From positions 1-6,219 of the forward strand of contig JAOZRY010000197.1 of NCBI GenBank assembly GCA_029939965.1: a stretch of DNA of 6,219 nt. The letters run 5' to 3'. Under the pieces are notes generated by a model. The model ran no database searches. It had not been told where the DNA came from and saw nothing but the letters and a program-made list of their open reading frames with translations. The stretch is from Bacteroidales bacterium. Its GTDB lineage: Bacteria > Bacteroidota > Bacteroidia > Bacteroidales > 4484-276. How positions within the stretch are numbered: the first letter of the stretch is position 1; every line of letters starts with the position of its first letter. Below, in pieces: positions 1 to 5,151 of the stretch. The translations under genes and the position numbers were made by a program.

Positions 1-157
1 TATGGTTTACCGCCTGATGACCCAGGGCACTTTTGAAGAAAAAATTAACGAAATGCTGGTTTCCAAAAAAGAGCTTGCCGATTTAACTGTCTCCACTGGT
101 GAAAAATGGATTGGAGACCTTACTAATAATGAATTGAGTGCTTTGGTTGGGATTTAG
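1..157 (+). CDS. SNF2-family DEAD/DEAH-box helicase, C-terminal end (partial)
   Basis: The window opens inside a gene. The frame with codons starting at position 2 reads 51 residues to a TAG at 155-157. The peptide carries the tail of the helicase C-terminal domain of SNF2/Rad54-like ATPases: YRLMTQGTFEEKI, then a lysine-rich MLVSKKELAD helix, then GEKWIGDLTNNEL. In this family the first block (RL.T.GT.EEKI) follows motif VI and closes the second RecA-like lobe, and 'W(I).DL...EL' ends many bacterial members. These proteins are ATP-driven DNA translocases. The ATPase motifs lie outside the window, so activity and subfamily cannot be judged. A 60-bp sample has 42% G+C, higher than the next gene, which suggests a different history. 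No terminator hairpin is visible after the stop. Certainty is high for the family and low for the cellular role. Confidence 0.85.
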   Translation, partial: MVYRLMTQGTFEEKINEMLVSKKELADLTVSTGEKWIGDLTNNELSALVGI

Positions 158-282
158 GATTTTTGGGGGTAGATAGTTGAATATGTTGGCAGTAAAGGAT
201 ATAATTATTAAATTGTTTTATGTCCCTGATGTTTTATGGAATATTATTAGTTTTGTTTTTTATATAGATATGTTAGTGGCAA

Positions 283-314
283 TTTCACAAAAACGAAAAT
301 TTGTGCTATTTTTG
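283..314 (+). promoter_or_regulatory. Putative Bacteroidota-type promoter for the restriction-modification gene
   Basis: TATTTTTG at 307-314 matches the Bacteroidota -7 consensus TAnnTTTG exactly. TTTC at 283-286 sits 20 bp upstream and differs from the -33 TTTG consensus by one base. Transcription would begin near 320, leaving a short leader before the ATG at 338. The match is in very A+T-rich DNA, so chance is possible. Confidence 0.45.
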
Positions 315-326
315 ATTTTAAGAATT

Positions 327-332
327 AAGGAG
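327..332 (+). promoter_or_regulatory. Shine-Dalgarno site of the restriction-modification gene
   Basis: AAGGAG lies five bases before the ATG at 338. This is a strong site for a phylum in which such sites are often weak or absent, and it supports the chosen start. The same ATG overlaps the TGA (339-341) of a small upstream open frame that begins at 183. Confidence 0.6.
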
Positions 333-337
333 AATAA

Positions 338-2836
338 ATGAAAGCAAAAGAAGGATACATATATGATTATATTTCGGGAAAAGAAGTAAAAGCAACACCA
401 GAAGAAATACAGGCAGTTCAAGTCTTTTCTAAACAACTTGTTCAAGATTATGGATACCCGAAGGAATTAATACAAACCCACCCTCAATATAGGGTGAAAG
501 CAAGACCTTCGGACACGAGTGGAAAATACCCTGTTGATATTGCTATCTTTACAGATGAAAACCATAATGACAATAACATTAACTTAATTGTTGAATGTAA
601 AAAAAATAACAGGAAAGATGGACAAACACAATTAGAAGATTATTTAAGACTTTCAAAAGCAAAACTGGGAGTTTGGTTTAACGGAGAAGAAAGACTTTTT
701 ATAAGGAAAGTTGAAAAGCAAGGTACTGTTACGTTTAAGCAAATTCCAAATATTCCCAGACATACTGAAAGATTAGAGGATTTAGGTAAGTTTAGAAGAA
801 AAGATTTAGTAAATGCTACTAACTTAAAAATTATTTTTAAAACCATAAGGAAATATCTTGCAGGTAATTTTACAGGAGCAACAAGAGATGAAGAATTAGC
901 AAGAGAACTTATTAACCTTATTTTTTGCAAAATTTATGATGAAAAATTTACAAAACTTGAAGAAAAAGTATCTTTTCGTGTAGGAATAGATGAAAATCCT
1001 AATGTTGTAAAAACAAGAATTAATAGAATCTTTAGTAATGTCAAACAAAAATATCCTGAGATAATTGAAGTTAGTGATACTATTAATTTAGATGACGAGG
1101 CTATTGTTTATGTAGTTGGTGAACTTCAAAATTATTGTCTTGTTGATGCGGAAAGAGATGTTATTGCAGATGCTTTTGAAACATTTATTGGTGATGCATT
1201 AAAGGGTTCGCAAGGTCAATTTTTTACACCTCGAAATATTGTTAAACTATTGGTTGAGTTAACAAACCCCCAGCCAAATGAGCAAATAATTGATCCTGCT
1301 TGTGGAAGTGGTGGTTTTTTAATCGAAAGTTTGAGGCACCAATGGGTCGGTCTTGAAAAACAAGCAGAAGAATACGGATGGTCTGATTTAGCCTTAAATG
1401 AAGAAAAAATGGCAACTGCCATAAAAAATATTAAAGGAATTGAAAAAGACCGTTTTTTAAGTAAAGTTACCAAAGCATATATGGTACTAATGGGAGACGG
1501 AAAAGGTGGTGTTTTTTGTGATGACAGTTTAGAGAAAGAAGAAAATTGGAACAATGATACTAAACAGAATATAAAATTAGGTCAATTTGATGTTTTGTTA
1601 GCAAATCCACCTTTCGGAAAGGAAATCAAAATAACAGGACAAGAAAAATTAGGTCAGTTTGATTTAGCCTATAAGTGGAAAAAAGAGAATAATCAGTTTG
1701 TAAAAACAGAAAAACTAAAAAAAGAAGACGCACCTCAGATTTTATTTGTGGAACGCTCACTGCAATTACTTAAAACAGGTGGTAGAATGGCAATAATTTT
1801 ACCAGAAACATATTTTCACGCACCAAAATCAGGTTATGTTTTACAATATATGACAAACGGAAATAACATAAGTTGGTTGGTTGATTTACCGCATAATACA
1901 TTTCGTCCTTACAATAATGCAAAATGTGTAGCCGTAGTTATTGAGAAAAATAAACCACAACAAGAAAAAATTAACCTTGCTGTAATAGAAGAAATGGGAC
2001 ACGACCATCAAGGAAAAGATATTTTTCGTTGGAATTATGAAACAAAGGAGATTGACAGAGATAATATTTGGGACGATGTTCCATTGGTTTTGGAAGAACT
2101 AAATAAAGAGACTTTTGATAAATATACATTTGAAATTTCAAAAGAAAAAATGTTCAATGCAAATATTTTTGTCCCTCGATACTTTTGGCAAAACAAAATA
2201 AAGGAAATTGAGAAAGTTTCTAAAAAAGACAATACTCAATTAGTATCAATTCAACAATTAATTAATGAAAATATTATAAAAACATTTGACGGGCACGGTT
2301 CTCCACCAGCAGAATATAAGGGAAGGGGAGACGTGCCATATATTAGAGTGAAAGATATTGTAAATTGGGATGTATATAAAGACCCGACATCACGAATTCC
2401 AAAAGAAATTTATTTAAAGAAAAAAGGTAGTAATAAAGAAATAGAAAAAGAAGATATTCTTTATGTAAGGCGTGGTAGTTACAGAATTGGTAGCGTAGCA
2501 ATGGTCTCTGATTATGACAAAGAAGTTTTATTAACAAGAGAAATACTTGTATTAAGAGTTATAAATAAAGATAACAAGTATGGTATAACACCATATTATC
2601 TACTTTATTTACTTTCACATAGTTTAACACATATTCAATCAAAAAATAAAATACTTATTGAAACAACATTGCCAAACATAGCAAATAGATGGTCTGAATT
2701 ATACCTTCCTATTTCAAAAGATGAAAATGTTAGAACTGAAATAAATACAAAAATAAAATCTGTGATTGAAAGCAAATGGAATGCTGTTGAAAAATTAGAA
2801 AAAATAAAAAATGAATTGGGTGATTTGATAACATAA
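338..2836 (+). CDS. Single-chain restriction-modification enzyme (nuclease + N6-adenine methyltransferase + one target-recognition domain), Type IIG-like
   Basis: This 832-residue protein combines restriction, modification and specificity. Residues about 1-145 resemble the HsdR N-terminal nuclease fold: D67, then E86-C-K88 (the PD-(D/E)XK core), Q98-L99...Y102, and a WFNGEERLF strand. Residues about 150-290 resemble the helical N-terminal domain of HsdM. The methyltransferase follows with GQFFTPRNIV (293-302), motif I DPACGSGGF (319-327, S-adenosylmethionine binding) and motif IV NPPF (423-426, catalytic, adenine-N6 type). Residues about 630-825 resemble one HsdS half: DGHGSPPAEY, VPYIRVKDI, DILYVRRGSYRIG, then a helical tail. 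No helicase domain is present, so it is not a classical Type I HsdR, and no separate hsdS is nearby. The plan resembles Type IIG/IIL enzymes such as MmeI, which cut near a recognised site and methylate it. All catalytic motifs are intact. Gene G+C is low (27% in 961-1020), consistent with horizontal acquisition. The recognition sequence cannot be read from the protein. A methyltransferase-only role is less likely because the nuclease residues are retained. Confidence 0.88.
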   Translation: MKAKEGYIYDYISGKEVKATPEEIQAVQVFSKQLVQDYGYPKELIQTHPQYRVKARPSDTSGKYPVDIAIFTDENHNDNNINLIVECKKNNRKDGQTQLEDYLRLSKAKLGVWFNGEERLFIRKVEKQGTVTFKQIPNIPRHTERLEDLGKFRRKDLVNATNLKIIFKTIRKYLAGNFTGATRDEELARELINLIFCKIYDEKFTKLEEKVSFRVGIDENPNVVKTRINRIFSNVKQKYPEIIEVSDTINLDDEAIVYVVGELQNYCLVDAERDVIADAFETFIGDALKGSQGQFFTPRNIVKLLVELTNPQPNEQIIDPACGSGGFLIESLRHQWVGLEKQAEEYGWSDLALNEEKMATAIKNIKGIEKDRFLSKVTKAYMVLMGDGKGGVFCDDSLEKEENWNNDTKQNIKLGQFDVLLANPPFGKEIKITGQEKLGQFDLAYKWKKENNQFVKTEKLKKEDAPQILFVERSLQLLKTGGRMAIILPETYFHAPKSGYVLQYMTNGNNISWLVDLPHNTFRPYNNAKCVAVVIEKNKPQQEKINLAVIEEMGHDHQGKDIFRWNYETKEIDRDNIWDDVPLVLEELNKETFDKYTFEISKEKMFNANIFVPRYFWQNKIKEIEKVSKKDNTQLVSIQQLINENIIKTFDGHGSPPAEYKGRGDVPYIRVKDIVNWDVYKDPTSRIPKEIYLKKKGSNKEIEKEDILYVRRGSYRIGSVAMVSDYDKEVLLTREILVLRVINKDNKYGITPYYLLYLLSHSLTHIQSKNKILIETTLPNIANRWSELYLPISKDENVRTEINTKIKSVIESKWNAVEKLEKIKNELGDLIT

Positions 2837-2847
2837 AAAGCCACTAA

Positions 2848-2979
2848 CAAACACTAAAAGAAATTATCATAAAATCGGGTAAACAAAAAGAAATTGAAAA
2901 AGATATTAAAAATATACAGGTCTGGATTAGAAAAATAATTCTACAAATATTGTCGGAAATAAAAAATGAACCGGCTTAA
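2848..2979 (+). pseudogene. Remnant of an AbiEi-like antitoxin gene, C-terminal end only
   Basis: After a TAA at 2845-2847 the frame stays open for 43 codons to a TAA at 2977-2979, with no usable ATG. The peptide ends in a lysine-rich stretch with EIEKDIKNIQVWIRKIIL. From memory this resembles the end of AbiEi/DUF6088-type antitoxins, where a 'D(I/L)...P.WI..I' helix occurs near the C-terminus; I could not test this. The stronger argument is position: its stop overlaps the ATG (2966) of an AbiEii-like toxin start by 14 bp, which is how antitoxin and toxin genes are commonly joined. It begins only 11 bp after the restriction-modification stop, so the rest of the gene was probably lost when the two segments were joined. 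It could also be non-coding A+T-rich sequence that is open by chance. Confidence 0.4.
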
Positions 2980-3097
2980 TTTAGAAACAGATAGACAACA
3001 AGAATTGTTTAAACAGTTGAGTTTCATAACAGGAATTCAACCGCAGGCTATTGAAAAGGATGCTTGGGCAACACTGAGAAGGCTTACAATGCTTTAA
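2966..3097 (+). pseudogene. Remnant of an AbiEii/AbiGii-family nucleotidyltransferase toxin, N-terminal 43 residues
   Basis: The frame from ATG 2966 encodes MNRLNLETDRQQELFKQL, then an ITGIQPQAIEKDAWATL segment, then stops at TAA 3095-3097. The start of AbiEii toxins in Bacteroidota typically reads 'M..L.L......LF.......g..p..iEKD.WV...L..LF', and residues 1-37 fit this closely. Everything that makes the toxin work is missing: the nucleotidyltransferase core (the GG/TS-type motif and metal-binding acidic residues) and the C-terminal domain of a protein normally about 230-330 residues long. From about 3064 the same DNA reads as DsrE in another frame, so homology breaks at that point. The fragment cannot be an active toxin. 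The family call is inference from the N-terminal pattern alone. Confidence 0.62.
2979..2994 (+). repeat. 16-bp direct repeat, copy 1
   Basis: ATTTAGAAACAGATAG occurs here, inside the AbiEii fragment, and again without mismatch at 3435-3450. The two copies are 456 bp apart and bracket most of the toxin fragment and the whole DsrE frame. Flanking bases differ between the copies. Confidence 0.6.
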
Positions 3098-3390
3098 GGA
3101 TGGCAATGACACTTCAGAAAGAACATGCCGATAAAGTAGAAATAAAAATATTCTTGCTTGCGGATGCCGTGTTTTGTGGCCTGCCAAATCAAAACACACC
3201 AAATGGTTTCTACAATATTGAGAGGATGTTGAAGTCCATCATCAGTCGTGGCGGGGAAGTGAAAAGTTGCGGTGGATGTTCGGAAGCCCGTGGAATAAGC
3301 GAACTTCAGTTTATTGACGGCGTGAGGTTGAGCAATATGAAAGAGTTTGCCCAATGGACAGTTGGGTGCGATAAAGTGTTGACCTTCTAA
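3064..3390 (+). CDS. DsrE-family protein, N-terminally truncated (probable gene fragment)
   Basis: The frame encodes 108 residues from a TTG at 3064. The body is a clear DsrE-like protein: TEKAYNALRMAM helix, KIFLLADAV strand, NGFYNIERMLK, a CGGC pair (C69 and C72) followed by SEARG, and the ending DKVLTF. DsrE-like proteins form small cytoplasmic oligomers, and several handle sulfur through conserved cysteines; the substrate here is unknown. Intact relatives begin with a hydrophobic 'MK.LFI.N..PYG' strand of about a dozen residues before the TEKAY helix. Here that strand is absent. The frame is closed by a TGA at 3052-3054, and the upstream DNA reads as an AbiEii toxin start. There is no upstream ATG in frame, and TTG has only an AAAGGA three bases away. 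The next in-frame ATG (3100) would remove more of the fold. Loss of strand one probably prevents folding, though expression from TTG cannot be excluded. G+C is high (55% in 3241-3300), unlike the genes before it. Confidence 0.75.
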   Translation: MGNTEKAYNALRMAMTLQKEHADKVEIKIFLLADAVFCGLPNQNTPNGFYNIERMLKSIISRGGEVKSCGGCSEARGISELQFIDGVRLSNMKEFAQWTVGCDKVLTF

Positions 3391-3434
3391 CTATCCTGTC
3401 CATAAAGTCGATGATTTTTTAATTTAGTTTTTTT

Positions 3435-3450
3435 ATTTAGAAACAGATAG
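3435..3450 (+). repeat. 16-bp direct repeat, copy 2
   Basis: This is the second perfect copy of ATTTAGAAACAGATAG, ending 25 bp before the polyferredoxin ATG. The DNA before it (3413-3438) is a T-rich run. No continuing similarity to copy 1 is visible beyond the 16 bp. Confidence 0.6.
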
Positions 3451-3475
3451 TAGAATTTGAAGATAGACACTAACT

Positions 3476-4849
3476 ATGATCAACAAAGTTTTTAAAAGCC
3501 GGCATTTTTTAATCTCGACACAGTTTATTGCCCTCATCGTTTTTGTATTGATAATATATGGGGCAATCGGGATAACGACCGATGACAATAATTTTGCAAA
3601 AATATTACGAAACACAAACCTCTCCAACCTTGTAATATGGTCGTATTGGTGGCCATTAATTATTGTTACGGCAATACTATTTGGCCGATTTTGGTGCAGT
3701 ATATGCCCAATGGAACTCGTAACATCTTTTGCAGGGAAAATGGGGTTCAGGAAAAAACCAAACAAATTTTTGAGGTCGGGTTGGGTGATTACCCTGTTTT
3801 ATGCTGCAATATTAATTATAGGGATACACACATTTGCCATTCACCGCATCCCGCAATATATGGCAATTTATATGATTATCCTGTTTGCCGTTGCATTTGT
3901 TGCGGGGTTGGTTTGGGAAAAGCGGACTTTTTGCACCTACATTTGCCCCATTGGACATTTGCTTGGATTGTATTCTTTGCTCTCTTTTAGTAAATTACGG
4001 GTAAAAGATGCTGATATTTGTAATAACTGCAAAACCAAAGATTGCATAAGTAAATCCAACCATTACAAGTATATTGGGCGTTCCTGTACATCAGAACTTT
4101 ATCCGGCAAGAATTAAAGATAACCGAAACTGTATTTTATGTGGGCAGTGCCATAAATCCTGCACCAAAGACAATATTGCAATTCAAAAACGAAGATTTGC
4201 ATCCGACTTGTTCACCGATATAAAACTCTCGTGGGCGGAAATAGCATTTTTTATGATTGTCAGCGGTTTTGTTATATATGAAATATTTGGTGAATGGAAA
4301 GTGAGTAAAAAGATTATAATGGCAATCCCCGATTGGGTTAATCATTCGCTAAATATTTCCGGCAACCCGGCTGGTACTGTAAAAGCAATTATTTTGTTTA
4401 TTATCCTACCTTTTGCTTTCTATTTCATCCTGTCAATATTAAAAAAGGCAACCGCAAATGAAACCTGGAAAGAATCCCTTACACAACTGGTAATCGCTAT
4501 TTTGCCGGTAACTGCAAGTATGCATTTACTTAAAGCCATTTTAAAAACCACATCACGGATACCATATTGGGATTTTGTATTTTCCGACCCAAAGGGGGTG
4601 GAAACCGCACAATTGCTAACTGATGCCCCCGAATTATTGAACAGGGGCATTTTATCTGCAATATCACCATACATTGGTATAATTGCGATATTATTATCTG
4701 TCGGTGGTTTGGTGCTATCGTTATTTATAATCCGAAACCAACGATATAAAAACAGGGCATCAAGGGTAATTTCGATTTTTGCGGTTCTTATATATTCGGG
4801 TATCTTTTTAATTATGCTGATTTCCTGGCGGATGTTTTACATTTCTTAA
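3476..4849 (+). CDS. Membrane-bound 4Fe-4S polyferredoxin, NapH/NosR/CcoG-like
   Basis: This 457-residue protein is an integral membrane iron-sulfur protein, probably passing electrons between the quinone pool or membrane and a soluble partner. Hydrophobic segments lie at about residues 12-34, 52-70, 103-121 and 128-146. After the ferredoxin part come about five more at 253-271, 303-321, 334-352, 394-418 and 432-450. Two family signature motifs, C74-SI-C77-P and C153-TYI-C157-P, sit at the ends of helices, as in NapH, NosR and RdxA/CcoG. Two ferredoxin cysteine sets follow: C182-x2-C185-x4-C190 with C204, then C219-x2-C222-x2-C225-x3-C229. All cluster cysteines are present. NapH is about 290 residues, so the four or five extra C-terminal helices are notable and resemble uncharacterised Bacteroidota relatives. 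There is no NapA, NosZ or other obvious partner in view; the gene before it is the damaged DsrE. No clear Shine-Dalgarno site precedes the ATG. Substrate and pathway are not assigned. Confidence 0.85.
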   Translation: MINKVFKSRHFLISTQFIALIVFVLIIYGAIGITTDDNNFAKILRNTNLSNLVIWSYWWPLIIVTAILFGRFWCSICPMELVTSFAGKMGFRKKPNKFLRSGWVITLFYAAILIIGIHTFAIHRIPQYMAIYMIILFAVAFVAGLVWEKRTFCTYICPIGHLLGLYSLLSFSKLRVKDADICNNCKTKDCISKSNHYKYIGRSCTSELYPARIKDNRNCILCGQCHKSCTKDNIAIQKRRFASDLFTDIKLSWAEIAFFMIVSGFVIYEIFGEWKVSKKIIMAIPDWVNHSLNISGNPAGTVKAIILFIILPFAFYFILSILKKATANETWKESLTQLVIAILPVTASMHLLKAILKTTSRIPYWDFVFSDPKGVETAQLLTDAPELLNRGILSAISPYIGIIAILLSVGGLVLSLFIIRNQRYKNRASRVISIFAVLIYSGIFLIMLISWRMFYIS

Positions 4850-4920
4850 ATTTTTTTGAGATGCTACTTTCTTTGATTCTGAAACAGGATTGATGCACGA
4901 GGGCAGATAAAACAACTAAC

Positions 4921-4954
4921 CACTTAGGCACTTAGGCCACTCAGGGGCACTAAG
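4921..4954 (+). repeat. Short degenerate tandem repeat, CACTTAGG type
   Basis: Four units follow one another: CACTTAGG, CACTTAGGC, CACTCAGGGG and CACTAAG. Unit length varies between 7 and 10 bp. CTTAG and CTAAG at the outer units are complementary, so a weak hairpin is possible. No function is evident. Confidence 0.6.
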
Positions 4955-4989
4955 TTTAAAACCCGTGAACGGTTATCTTTCGTATTAAT

Positions 4990-5140
4990 ATTACCCCCTC
5001 TTTGTTACAAGAAACTACAATTATTACCCCCTCTTTGTGCAAACATTGATAATATTACCTCCTCTTTGTTACAAGTAATTGTAATTATTACCCCCTCTTT
5101 GTTACAAATAATTTCTATATTTGCATCCTCTTTATTACAA
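4990..5140 (+). repeat. Five-copy repeat array with 31-33 bp periodicity upstream of the ATPase gene
   Basis: A 21-bp unit containing ACCCCCTCTTTGTTACAA starts at 4990, 5023, 5054, 5087 and 5120, giving steps of 33, 31, 33 and 33 bp, about three helical turns. Copies 1 and 4 are identical. Copy 3 has one change (C to T), copy 2 ends GTGCAAA instead of GTTACAA, and copy 5 is degenerate (GCATCCTCTTTATTACAA). Intervening stretches are 10-12 bp and A+T-rich. TTGTTACAA is itself a 9-bp dyad (TTGT-T-ACAA), and copy 2 keeps a related dyad, TTTG-TG-CAAA. The array ends 11 bp before the ATG of the next gene and overlaps its promoter. Regular spacing, dyad symmetry and position suggest a protein-binding (operator-like) array. 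Confidence 0.8.
5116..5123 (+). promoter_or_regulatory. Putative Bacteroidota -7 promoter element of the ATPase gene
   Basis: TATATTTG matches TAnnTTTG exactly and is followed by GCATCC, a common continuation in this phylum. It sits where repeat copies 4 and 5 meet. The nearest TTTG upstream (5098-5101, inside copy 4) is only 14 bp away, shorter than the usual 17-23 bp gap. The start of transcription would be near 5130, leaving a leader of about 20 bases with no Shine-Dalgarno site but an A-rich stretch before the ATG at 5152. Confidence 0.5.
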
Positions 5141-5151
5141 AAAGCACATAA

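Larger units (their letters stand above)
4850..5151. other. 302-bp intergenic region with two repeat families and a promoter
   Basis: No gene is supported here. From left to right it holds a T-rich run just after the polyferredoxin stop, a short CACTTAGG-type tandem repeat (4921-4954), an imperfect inverted pair around 4961-4976, a five-copy repeat array (4990-5140) and a TAnnTTTG promoter element (5116-5123). No convincing hairpin-plus-T-run terminator was found for the polyferredoxin gene. Confidence 0.7.

Noticed and set aside
1..2836. SNF2 helicase plus methyltransferase as a DISARM- or BREX-like defence operon
   Set aside because: Only the tail of the helicase is visible. It is separated from the methyltransferase by a 180-bp spacer with its own promoter and differs in base composition. 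None of the other core genes of those systems is present.
2848..3097. A functional AbiE toxin-antitoxin system
   Set aside because: Only about 43 residues of each partner remain. The toxin lacks its entire catalytic core and the antitoxin lacks a start.
3391..3440. Rho-independent terminator after DsrE
   Set aside because: T-rich runs are present, but no stable G+C hairpin precedes them.
3448..3475. Bacteroidota -7 promoter element before the polyferredoxin (TAGAATTTG at 3451-3459)
   Set aside because: It has three bases between TA and TTTG-like sequence rather than two, and no well-placed -33 element was found.
3637..3990. Overlapping 117-residue open frame inside the polyferredoxin gene
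   Set aside because: It lies fully inside a gene with intact cysteine motifs, and its own translation shows no family features. It is a shadow frame, like the reverse-strand open frames at 260-445, 640-930, 1216-1554, 3094-3354 and 3433-3765.
4958..4980. Hairpin AACC...GGTT as a terminator or riboswitch
   Set aside because: The arms are short and imperfect and no T-run follows directly. It is not distinguishable from chance.
4990..5140. CRISPR array
   Set aside because: The stretches between the repeats are only 10-12 bp and resemble one another, repeats are 21 bp and degenerate, and no cas gene is nearby. This is a tandem or operator-like array.
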